The notes under the pieces were generated by a model. The model saw only the letters and a list, made by a program, of their open reading frames with translations, was not told the origin of the DNA and searched no databases. DNA of 11,936 nt from the NCBI GenBank assembly GCA_015657535.1, contig JADHZB010000781.1, forward strand, positions 1-11,936, in the 5' to 3' direction. The stretch is from Nephromyces sp. MM_2019. Taxonomy: Eukaryota > Apicomplexa > Aconoidasida > Nephromycida. This document shows, in pieces, positions 1 to 8,564 of this stretch; position 1 is the stretch's first letter, and the number at the start of each line of letters is the position of its first letter. A program made the translations under genes and the position numbers.

Positions 1-3000
1 CATGCTTTTGGGAGGAAAAAAGCTCCAGGGAAGGAGGCAGCTTGGGAAGATGAAGATGAAGATGATGTTTTGCACACACTCGATACATCTAGGGCTTTGC
101 GATCTCAAGATATTCGCTTGAATGAGGATGAAGAAGTGATTGATGGGAAAACTCTTCACAGTCGACTGAAGAAGCTTCAAGAGAAGCTTCACAGGCCTGT
201 TAGCAGTAGAAGAGCTAAAGTGGAGGGTTATGGGGATGGCAGCGAAGCGGCAGTACCTTCGTGGATTATACAGGCTCGAAAGAGGAAGCAGGACTTGAAA
301 CGAAGGTGGGGGTTTATAAGGGAGAGGAGGAGGGCGTATTTGTGGGGGGGGAGGTGGGGTGTATATGAACTGAGGGGGGTCAAACCAGTCTGCGAATTGA
401 AGGGGAGGGGAGTTCTCTAGACGTTGAGGGAGATGAGAGTTCCTATGAGTTGGAGGGGGGGTTCTAGGAGCTGATGATTATGTGTGGAGGACTTTTAAGC
501 TTACAAAAGCTTTTTATTAGTTCAATACGGGGTATATTCCCTTTGTGTTTAACGTGCGCGAAAGTGTGCGTGTGTGCATGCCTCTTGCAGCTCTTCAGGA
601 TATCTCAATTGTTTGGTTTTTTGCCAGTTTGAGTTAGAAGAGGAATTTATACACACGCACCCACACGTAGATCCGGAGTAGTTGAAGCGGTATAGTATGT
701 GAGTGTACAAATACTAGCACAAACACACATCCGCACGCACACACACCCCCGCACGCACACACACCCCCGCACGCACACACACAATTCTCCAACTTCTGCT
801 TGTCTACTGTATACAGAAAACAATCAGATGGTGCTCTTAAGAGCTTAGATGAAGACATTAGTAGATGGAGGAGCGATTTTGATGATTCTGAAGATGAAGA
901 TGCCGTGACACTCCCACACACACTCAATGAAGCTACTGGGCAGGATTCCTTCCTCAGTAGAAGCAAACTCTCTATGAAGCAGAAGAGGGTGGGTGGTGTT
1001 TTTCCCTCTCAGGAGATTGCTATAAGGCGTTTAGAAGATATAAACAAGGATAAGCCACAGAAAGGGTAAGGGAAGCTTGAAGGTTGAAAAGTTTATGTGG
1101 GTGTGTGAGATGGTTGGCTGGAGTATGTGTGTCTAAGGTTTTTGGCGGAGGTATTTTTGAGGTGGTTAGTGGCAGTGTATCTATGTGAGGTGGTTGGTGA
1201 AAGTGTGTGTGTTCGAGGTGGTCAGTGGAAGTGTGTGGGGTTTATGTGTAATAAGGGAGTTATTGTATAATTGTGTGATTCTGTAAAGTTTTCTGTTACT
1301 CTATGCGTAGTGTTTGGTGCTTTGGTGTGGGTAGGGGGGTTGGTGTGTGTCTTCGTGTACATATGCTGGTGTGTTGAGCTGCATATTTTTTCTTTGTAAA
1401 TGTGTGTGTTTATGTGTATTCTAACTTTTATGTTGATGTGTGTGTTGGTGCGTGTGCTGGCTTATATTTTGGTGCGTGTGTTTATGTGTGTTGTAATTTT
1501 TTATGTTGATATGTGTGTTTATGTATCTCTAGGTGTGTATGTGTGTGTATGGGGGTAGTTTGAAGCATCACAAGTGTTTCCTCCGGTTTTTTCTTCAGTG
1601 CTATAGATTCCTTGCAGTTTTCCTCCTTACTGAATATACTACTAACCACCTCCTACAAGACCCTTGGAATTTATCAGGTGTGTGTGTATGTGTATGTACG
1701 TGTGTGTGTGTGTGTCAGAGGGTAGTACGTGTGAAAGCGTGGTGTGATCCATTCTGTACAGATTATATGCTGTTGATGTGTGTGGTTTACCGTATTAGCA
1801 TCACTTGTGGGGGAAATAGTGTGTTTATGGTTATGAAGTATGCTTTAGAGGGCTGTGTGTTCATTCGTATGTGTAATTGTGTGTTAGGGTGTGTGATGTG
1901 CATGTTTCTATTTGTGTGTAAGCATCCATCTATTTATGAGCATCTGTGTCTATGTGTGTGCGTATGTGACTATATGTGTACGTATATTTCTATGTGTGTA
2001 TACTTTTTTATATGTGCGTGTGTTTTTGCAAATGTGTGTGTCAGTACCCTTCTGTGTGTGTGCATCCCTAGCTTAATGCTCTATACTTCTGTAGGTTAAT
2101 GGCTTACAAGGCAGTCGCCCACTCGATAGAGTGTTTATGAAGGATTTTCCTATTGCAGACGCGAAGTTTGTGAGTGAACTAGAGAAGGTCATTCTGCTAG
2201 GCCCTAATAAGTCTCTCGCAGAATATGATCTAGGATCTGGGTAATGTGTGTGTGTGAGTATGTTATTTTTATGTTTTTTGCTGTGAATTCTTCCCAGTGC
2301 GTATGTATGTGTATTATTTGCCATCTTTCTCAATGTGGCATGTTCTTCGCAGTCTTTCTCTGTGTGTTTCTTCACGCTCTCTCTCTCTTTCTTTGTTCTT
2401 CGCAGTCTTTCTCTGTGCATGTGTTCTTCACAATCTCTCTTTGTCTCTCATCCTCTCTATGTGTGTTTTTCACAGTCTCTCACTCTCTCTCCTCTCTCTG
2501 ACTCTTTCTCATCTCTGTGTGTGTGTGGGCCACAATGTTTGATTATCCCCATCTTCTCCCTCCTCTTTTCTCAGTGCAGTTTCCGTAATTCCAGGGATAG
2601 CTGGCAGAAAGAATGACGTCCGTTATCGCTGCCTAAGTGTAGGCCCTTCACCAAGCGAATCTCCCGGCCTTCATTCGAAGGATCTGTTCGTGATTGCTTC
2701 TTCTAACAATGGGTAAGCTGTATGTGTGTTTCGGGGTGTACGTACTCCTCAGGAAGGTTTGAAGGGCATGACTGGAAGGTAGTGAGAGAGAAGGAAAAAA
2801 AAAAAAAACTCACCCTCCACATCTCTATTAGAGAAAAACTGCTCCCCCCACAACACTTTGGGGTGGAGAGAAAATGCACCCCCCACACTATAAAGCAGAT
2901 AGAGAAAGCTCATCCCCCCCACTCGACTCTCCCCTCTTCCATCAATCTTCAAGATTCAAGCCACCTTACACTTTGTGTTGGTGGGTATTGTATGCATACT

Positions 3001-6000
3001 GGCATGTTGTGCTACATTCTTTAAGCGCTTGATGTGGTGCATTCGTGTGAGCGTGTGTGTGTATATGTACAGCTCACTATATATCCCTTCACTTTACAGA
3101 TATGGCTTAGTTTGTGATAAACGCACTAAAAGGCTTGTCAGGCCTTTCAAGATGAATGCCCAGGCAGTGGTAAGGCGTGTGTGTGAGTTGATGTATATTT
3201 TTTGGTGTGTTTTGGGGTGTATATGTTGGTGTGTGTGTTGATATGGACTGTGGTGCGGGTTGGGGTGTGTATTAATATGTGTGCGTTATAGTATGTGTCG
3301 GGGTGTGTACTTGTTGATGCATGTGATGGTGTGTGTATCGCTCTAAAAATCTGTCAGTTTTAGTTGCTATTTGTGTTGATGTGTGTTTCTGTGTGTGTTT
3401 CCGCTTGTGAGTGTGTTTATACGCTAGTGGCTGTGTGTGTGCTTGCGTGTTCGTATATAAAACTTGCATTGGATGTACCTGTACATTCGGCTTGGATTGC
3501 GTATGTGTTGCTTCCATCGTACACACACACATATTTTCCCCAAAAATAAGCCCACCGTTGCACACTATCACGTATGCACATTTTCCCACCCTAAATAAGC
3601 CCACCTGTTCACACACAGACACACACACACACACAGACAGACACACACACGTGTTTACCCCTTTAATAAGCCCACCTTTTCATGCACACATGTATTTACC
3701 CCCCAAATAAGCACGCCCTCTCCCACAGACACACACACATAGCCCATACTTCACGGGGAGCCCTCATGTTTCTATTTTTTTCGCACACAGTCAACGGCTT
3801 TTCATCCTTCCAAGGATATTCTTATTACGGCCGACGCTGATGCCAATGTGCGTAAACCCCGCTTCCTACTGCTGGAAGGCTTTATATATACTTTTTTCCT
3901 GCGTTCTTAAATATGTGTGTTCGTAAATACGAGAGAATATATATCATTGAGTTGCGTGTGCAGATAGGAGTAGATTTTTGTGTTTTTTTTAAGAGGATGG
4001 CTATATTTGTGCATGTGTATCTGTTGGTGTGTGCACTAGGAGGGGGTGAGTATCCCGGTGTGGGTGAGTACGTGTGTGTGCGTATATGTGTTGGTGTGTG
4101 TATATCTTGGTGTATGTGTGCATATGTGTTTACATGTGTGTGCATGTGTTTTTACGTGTTTGGGTGTGCAGATGTGTGTGTTGGCGGTTTTTTTGGCTTG
4201 TGTGTGTTTTTGTTTTGTAAATCCTCTTCAGCCTTGTGTGTGTTAAGTAAGCAAAGTTTTGATCACTACAAGGTGTTTTCAATGACTAGTAGTGTACGTA
4301 CACTATAATCAGCAGGCTCGTGTGTGAGTTATTCAAGTTTCCTTTAATTTATTACTGAAATGCATCGCTGTGTGTATCTAGGCCAACAGGCGCGCACTAA
4401 CACACATACACAATCACACGCATATACACACGCACACTCGCTTACACACGCACACTCGCTTACACACGCACACTCGCTTACACACGCACACTCGCTTACA
4501 CACGCACACTCGCTTACACACGCACACTCGCTTACACACGCACACTCGCTTACACACGCACACTCGCTTACACACGCACACTCGCTTACACACGCACACT
4601 CGCTTACACACGCACACTCGCTTACACACGCACACTCGCTTACACACGCACACTCGCTTACACACGCACACTCGCTTACACACGCACACACAGACATGGG
4701 CACACACACTTATACTCATATACACACACATGCACACGCGCACTTACACACGCGCACTTACACACGCGCACTCACACTAGAGAGCACACATAGTGTGTAT
4801 TCTCTCTAGGCTAAATTTGCTCACTATTTCTTATATACTGTGTAGATCTATCAATGGGATATCGGCTCAGGCAGGTGTATCGAGTGGTTTAATGATCCAG
4901 GCACTTTGAAGGTGTCTAGTATGTGTGTCTCGAGTGTGGGCTCTCAGCCTGATCTATTAGCTCTTGGTGAGTGTGCGTATGGGTGTTCTTTCATGTGTGT
5001 TTGCTTTTCGTTGGAATTATACTGGAGGTGTGTGGCTTAGCATGTTCTGTGTGTCTTTCAGGCCTTTTTTATGTGTTGTATGTGTTTTTTCATGGCTTAT
5101 GTTTAGTTTTGTGTGTGCGTAAATCTGTGCGTGTATGCGCATGTGTGTTTTTTTGCGTGTTTTGGTATGTAAATCCATGCATCAAACTCTTAGAAGAGTA
5201 ATCGGCTATTACTGCGATGATGATTTTTTCTCTGCTAAATTTTTCTTAAAAGAAGCATTGTTTCGGGGTGTACATACACCCACTCCCTATTCTCTGTTAT
5301 GCAGGTTCAAGTACTGGTTATTTGAGCCTTTTCTCCTTTAACAGTTCTTCTGGAAGTATCAATAGGGAGCCCTTGAAGGTATTTGTGTATGATGCAAGCA
5401 GCGGCAGCTCTTTTTCCTGCTTCTTAGACCAAATTTTCGTAGATTCTTTGATATTTCCTTCATTTTTCTTGTTTTTAGACATTTTTTTGGCTTCTCATCT
5501 TCTTGTTTTTAGAAGTTTTTTCTGGTGGACGCACAAGTAAATATGCGCACGTTTACACACACATAGGCACACATACAGATGCACGCACGGATGCACTTGT
5601 GGACACACACAGATGTATACATGCATGCACATGCGCACTCACATGCAGATATGCACAAACACGCACGCACCCACCCTTGTAGGGATGTACTCACACACGC
5701 ACATTAGCACGCTGGCACAGTAGCGAATGAACACACACTATCACACACAAAATAGCACTAGCATACGCAGACGCACGATAGCACGAGCTTACATACTAGC
5801 GCGTATACGCGCTAATACACGCAAGCTCCCACACACACCCGGATACACACACTAGCGCATGCAGACACGCCTAAGCACGTACAAACACACTTACACATAC
5901 GCATCGACTGCTGTTCATGTGTGTGTGTGTGTTCCTCTCTACTGTTCTTTCTGCAGTGCTTCAAGAACTTGACAACTTCTATCACTTCGGTCGCTATGCA

Positions 6001-6526
6001 TTCCTCTTGTCAACTCATTGGCTATGCTTCGCGTGCTAAGAAGGATGCCCTTCGTTTGGTTGGTTGATTGCTACAAATGTGTGCGTGTGTGCCTGTATAC
6101 GTGTTCGGGCGTGTGTGTGTGTCTGCATGTGTGCGTGTGTGATATTTGCCTGTATGTGCGTGTGTTATGAAGATGACTGTAACAAATTCCCTCCCTCGTC
6201 TATAACCCCCGCCTCCCCTTACTACCCCCCTCTCTCCTACTAGATCCACCTCCCATCGTTGACAGTCTTTTCTAACTGGCCCACAGCTCGCACACCCCTC
6301 AATAAGATCAACTCCTTGGATTTCAGGTGAGTAAAGCACTCTGCTTCACCTCTTTATGAGGGCGTGTACGTACACCCACCCAAACTTCATCATCTTTCCA
6401 TATTTCCTTCTTTTTTGAGATTTCTGCTGTTTTCTCTGCGTTTACAGCCATGAAAAGGGATACTTAGCGATGGGAAATGACGTCGGCAAAGTCTTGCTGT
6501 ATCAAGTAGATTACTTTAATCGTTAG
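1..6526 (+). CDS. UTP18: U3 snoRNP / SSU processome WD40 protein UTP18 (12 exons, 5' partial)
   Basis: Exons: 1-305, 817-1065, 1599-1677, 2095-2240, 2575-2712, 3100-3169, 3791-3847, 4846-4966, 5305-5378, 5957-6058, 6244-6326, 6448-6526 (TAG 6524-6526). The joined length is 1503 nt, 500 residues plus stop; every junction keeps phase and has GT-AG ends. Visible residues 1-185 are charged: an acidic patch ([10 protein letters not shown]), then [21 protein letters not shown] and PSWI, as in UTP18 N-terminal regions. From about residue 186 a WD40 beta-propeller follows, with [40 protein letters not shown] and, near the end, [17 protein letters not shown], all matching the family as I know it. By family knowledge UTP18 belongs to the UTP-B subcomplex, acts with U3 snoRNA in the nucleolus in 18S pre-rRNA processing, and in yeast recruits the exosome through an N-terminal motif, not seen here. 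No Met occurs in exon 1, so the start lies upstream. Human UTP18 is about 556 residues, so little is missing. Least certain donors: 3848 (GTGCGT) and 6059 (GTTGGT). Confidence 0.93.
306..816 (+). other. UTP18 intron 1: G-run start, TG stretch, CA-rich end
   Basis: The donor is AAG|GTGGGG and the acceptor is TACTGTATACAG. The first 165 bases hold runs of 4 to 8 G on the sense strand (344-351, 356-359, 374-379, 402-405, 407-410). A TG-rich stretch lies near 555-580 and a CA-rich stretch at 648-785. No exon is needed here, because exon 1 (phase 2) joins exon 2 in frame. Confidence 0.8.
731..782 (+). repeat. 18-nt tandem repeat in intron 1, about 2.9 copies
   Basis: The unit CCGCACGCACACACACCC occurs at 731-748 and 749-766, with a partial third copy at 767-782. 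The copies are identical where complete. The tract ends about 34 bases before the acceptor of UTP18 exon 2. Confidence 0.9.
1107..1237 (+). repeat. Degenerate ~28-nt repeat in UTP18 intron 2
   Basis: Four diverged copies of a GAGGTGGTTRGTGGAAGTGT-like unit start near 1107, 1159, 1187 and 1215, the last three spaced exactly 28 bases apart. The rest of intron 2 (1066-1598) is TG-rich and shows no coding signal. Confidence 0.75.
1404..1522 (+). repeat. Direct repeat of ~43 nt, ~72-nt period, in intron 2
   Basis: Two copies start at 1404 and 1476. Both read GTGTGTTTATGTGT, then a TAA-containing T-rich stretch, then TTATGTTGAT and a TG run. A few substitutions and small length changes separate them. 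Confidence 0.7.
1678..2094 (+). other. UTP18 intron 3, TG-rich, no gene
   Basis: The donor is CAG|GTGTGTG and the acceptor is CTTCTGTAG. The intron is almost wholly TG-rich with scattered T tracts. It joins codon CAG (GIYQ) to GTT (VNGL) in phase 0. The long Cys/Val-rich frame across it and exon 3 is a by-product of the repeats. Confidence 0.8.
2342..2490 (+). repeat. Tandem repeat of acceptor-like units in UTP18 intron 4
   Basis: GTTCTTCGCAGTCTTTCTCT occurs at 2342-2361 and again, identical, at 2395-2414. Weaker copies start near 2423 (GTTCTTCACAATCTCTCT) and 2465 (GTTTTTCACAGTCTCTCA). Three of the four contain a pyrimidine tract ending in CAG, like a 3' splice site. The acceptor in use, by frame and homology, is at 2573-2574. 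The intron spans 2241-2574. Confidence 0.8.
2795..2808 (+). repeat. A14 homopolymer in UTP18 intron 5
   Basis: Fourteen consecutive A residues follow AAGG. It is a simple tract inside the intron and is likely to be length-variable. Confidence 0.9.
2830..2935 (+). repeat. Degenerate ~35-nt repeat with C6-7 runs in intron 5
   Basis: Three diverged units begin AGAGAAA near 2830, 2867 and 2901. Each continues to a run of six or seven C followed by CAC (for example TGCACCCCCCACACT). The intron is 2713-3099. It starts GTAAGC and ends TTCACTTTACAG. Confidence 0.7.
3532..3730 (+). repeat. Four-copy AATAAGCCCACC repeat in UTP18 intron 6
   Basis: AATAAG occurs at 3545, 3594, 3665 and 3706. Each is preceded by a T-rich then C-rich stretch and followed by CCCACC (GCACGCC in the fourth) and CA-rich sequence. 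Spacing is irregular (49, 71 and 41 bases), because CA tracts of different length separate the units. The intron spans 3170-3790, with a TG-rich first half. Confidence 0.75.
4290..4305. repeat. Dispersed palindrome, longest copy (16 nt)
   Basis: TAGTGTACGTACACTA is a perfect palindrome in UTP18 intron 7. Related sites at 6364-6375 and 7939-7950 carry the exact core GTGTACGTACAC, and 7377-7386 has TGTACGTACA. Near copies lie at 2736-2747, 5268-5279, 6606-6617 and 8340-8353. Confidence 0.8.
4423..4690 (+). repeat. 18-nt minisatellite, 13 perfect copies plus partial ends, UTP18 intron 7
   Basis: The unit CTTACACACGCACACTCG is repeated without a mismatch from 4441 to 4674. A partial unit lies on each side (4425-4440 and 4675-4689), about 14.7 copies in all. 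Because 18 is a multiple of 3, several frames stay open on both strands (repeating THAHSL, CACVSE or VCVCKR), but this is not coding: it sits inside the 998-base intron 3848-4845 between two exons that join in frame. Perfect identity points to recent expansion or ongoing homogenisation. Confidence 0.95.
4741..4777 (+). repeat. 14-nt tandem repeat next to the intron 7 minisatellite
   Basis: CACTTACACACGCG is present at 4741-4754 and 4755-4768, followed by a diverged partial copy. It shares the core CTTACACACG with the 18-nt unit upstream, so the two arrays probably share an origin. Confidence 0.75.
4967..5304 (+). other. UTP18 intron 8, TG/T-rich, no gene
   Basis: The donor is CTTG|GTGAGTG and the acceptor is CTGTTATGCAG. 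The intron splits a Gly codon (G + GT). It holds TG- and T-rich sequence and one near-copy of the dispersed palindrome at 5268-5279. No RNA gene was recognised. Confidence 0.75.
5379..5956 (+). other. UTP18 intron 9: T-rich start, then CA-rich with TAGC motifs
   Basis: The donor is AAG|GTATTTG and the acceptor is CTTTCTGCAG. After a T-rich first part, 5535-5910 is CA-rich with many CGCACG and TAGC motifs. It includes a perfect 18-nt palindrome at 5797-5814. Phase-0 splicing joins NREPLK to CFKNLTT. Confidence 0.75.
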
Positions 6527-6568
6527 CGAAAAAACTGGAGGTGGTGTATGTGTGTGCGCGTGGGCGTA

Positions 6569-6838
6569 CACTGAGGTTGGTGTATTGAGACTGAGGGTAA
6601 TGTGTGTGTACGTGCACTGAGGACTATGTGTGTGTGTATGTGCATTGAAGGCTGTGTATGTGTATGCACGCTGGAGATGGTTTATATGTACTGAAGATGG
6701 TTTGTTTGTGCATTTGTACTGAGGACTATGTGTGTATTGATACTGAGGGTGGTGTGTGTCTGTATACAGACTGAAGAAAGTGTATATACACTGAAGATGG
6801 TGTTTTGACACTGAAGATGGTGTATGTACACCGCAGCA
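6569..6838 (+). repeat. Degenerate ACTGAAGATGGT repeat downstream of the UTP18 stop
   Basis: About a dozen units of 20-28 bases, each beginning with a form of ACTGAGG or ACTGAAGATGGT followed by a TG-rich filler, run from just after the UTP18 stop. Copies near 6790-6835 are the most alike. The tract probably lies in the 3' untranslated region if the AATAAA at 6889 is used. Confidence 0.75.
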
Positions 6839-6888
6839 TGCCATATTTGCGTCCTGCGATGGGCTGATTGGGGGAGATATTTAAGCTG

Positions 6889-6894
6889 AATAAA
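6889..6894 (+). promoter_or_regulatory. Candidate polyadenylation signal of UTP18
   Basis: AATAAA lies 363 bases after the stop codon. A GT-rich stretch resembling a downstream element (GTGTGTAGTTTGTTTGTG) starts near 6900. No other AATAAA was noticed between the stop codon and this point. Since the region is TG-rich throughout, the downstream element is weak support. Confidence 0.4.
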
Positions 6895-7747
6895 CGGGCG
6901 GTGTGTAGTTTGTTTGTGCAGTGAGGGTGTGTTTGTGGTGTTTGTTTGTGAAGCCATCATATGTAGACTGTTTAAGTGAATTCGTTTAATTGTGTGAAAG
7001 TTTCTCTGTATTTCTCTTCGTTGTGTGAGCGTGTGTTCCTGCTAGCATTCTTATATGATTCAATTTCTCCGTGAATGTGCTTTGGTGAATCTCTGTGTAT
7101 TTATGAGTGCTCGCTGCATTGTATGTGTGCCTGTGTGTTTCTGTGCGTGTGAATCTGTGTGTCTGTGTTTATGTGAGTCTCTGCCTGCATCTCTCTGCCT
7201 GTTTCTCACTGATTGTACCTCTCTGTTTACACCTCTTTTTTTGTGTTTATGTGTGTGTCCCACCACGTGGTATCCACTGTATATGCACTAGGCCCCTGTA
7301 GTTATGTGGGGAGCCGCTACTTTAGTGCTTCCCAAATGCTGCAGATTGCTGCTTCTACTCCACTAACTTAAGGGGCTGTACGTACACTGCGAAGCTCGCA
7401 CACAATCAGCTAACCACCCAATTCTTGGCAAGTTAAAGCCCACCCTTGGGAAGAGACGAGTGTACGCATACTCACCTACCTCCTCTCCTTTAGATTTGAG
7501 AGCCCCCGGCTTCTCTCTAGATTTGTGGTGTTGGTGTATCACTGGCCTGTGCTATTCACGAACTCCACGCATTTAGCTACTAGTGGAACAAAGCACATAC
7601 ACACAAAGGGAAGGAAGTTACCTTGAGGAGTGTAAGTGCAACTACACACCGTGTGCTGTCGGCAAGAAACTAGGCTGAGAAGTTAATCAAGTTGGTATGC
7701 GCGTGTGTGTGCGCGCATGGATATGTGTGAGCACACACAAAGAAAAT
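6895..7747. other. Intergenic low-complexity DNA, no gene supported
   Basis: TG- and CT-rich up to about 7260, then more ordinary sequence. One near-copy of the dispersed palindrome lies at 7377-7386. On the minus strand, short open stretches with possible splice ends exist near 7470-7580, but none forms a consistent exon chain. Confidence 0.6.
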
Positions 7748-7962
7748 TCAGATAGGATTACCCTGCAAAAGTGGCACACTACTTTACACCAAAGCGCCTC
7801 ACACACACTACTACACGTAGGACCCCTGCACACATAGGCTATGCACAGGCTTCCATTGAAAGTGGCTCACCTCTTCATAAATTTCTATTTGAACATCTTC
7901 AAAGGGAAATGTTTTCTTCTCCGTCAGTGGCTTGACAGGTGTACGTACACGCGCAGTTATTA
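7748..7962 (-). CDS. Candidate 3' end of an unidentified minus-strand gene (two exons)
   Basis: On the minus strand, TATGCTCTTTTCCAG is a strong acceptor. It is followed by an open exon (7962 down to 7871) of two bases plus 30 codons, including VKPLTEKKTFPFEDVQIEIY, then a GAG|GTGAGC donor. A further acceptor (CCACTTTTGCAG) at 7763 joins in phase 0 to 7762-7748, reading GNPI then TGA. The codons look protein-like and contain no stop, unlike the repeat-derived frames around them. I do not recognise the family. A GTGTACGTACAC palindrome lies inside the 5' end of the exon (7939-7950), so the exon might instead begin after it, at the weaker CTGTCAAG acceptor. The upstream exon could be 8565-8617, whose end phase matches. 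Function unknown; it may be a gene remnant. Confidence 0.4.
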
Positions 7963-8024
7963 CTGGAAAAGAGCATAATTATATAAATACTTTGATATAG
8001 TAAATACTCCTCTCGGAAGCTTGA

Positions 8025-8260
8025 TAAAACCACACACACACGCGTATAGTCGTATATTCGCACACAGGCGTAAACAAGTAAACTCAGTTACATACAGGCA
8101 TGGACACTTTGACTCGCTAGCACACGCAGGCTTACATGTGTAAACTCAAACGCGCACATAGGGGTACAGACGTACACACACACAAGCACGCCCGTACCTG
8201 CTCACACCCACCTATCCACACACACATACACACGCACGCACGCACACGCTCAAGCTAGTA
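8025..8260. repeat. CA-rich simple sequence
   Basis: Interrupted CA/CGCA sequence with only short non-repetitive breaks. If the minus-strand gene model is right, this lies within an intron of it. Confidence 0.7.
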
Positions 8261-8564
8261 GCCTTTGCCCCTCATTTCATGTACAGATTTGGCAGCATGA
8301 AAGATTGAAATTCACAAAGTAAAAAAAATTAAAACTGCAGTGTACGTATACACTCTAGTTGCCGTCTCAACTTCACAGAAATACACTCTCAGAGTGTACG
8401 AAATATCACCTAAGAAAACGGGAATATAGCTGCGTGTGTGTGGGGGGGCGGTGTGTGTGCGTGCTTTCTAGTGAGTTAGTGTAGCGGTGGGCTCGCGCGC
8501 GCATGATATCTTGTATGTGTGCGTAGTGGCTCGTGTGCGAAATTCAGCGAGTAAATCATATTAC

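Noticed and set aside
1533..2099. A 188-codon Cys/Val-rich open frame on the + strand
   Set aside because: It is translation of TG repeats crossing UTP18 exon 3 in the wrong frame and parts of introns 2 and 3; it disagrees with the homology-supported splicing.
4423..4690. CRISPR-like array
   Set aside because: The units abut directly with no unique spacers, and the context is a eukaryotic intron.
4344..4709. Repeat proteins (CACVSE)n and (THAHSL)n from the 18-nt array
   Set aside because: They are by-products of an 18-base period inside an intron; the flanking UTP18 exons join in frame without them.
6464..6844. Minus-strand His/Thr/Ser-rich frame of 126 codons
   Set aside because: It is antisense of the degenerate repeat in the UTP18 3' flank and of exon 12, with repeat-driven composition only.
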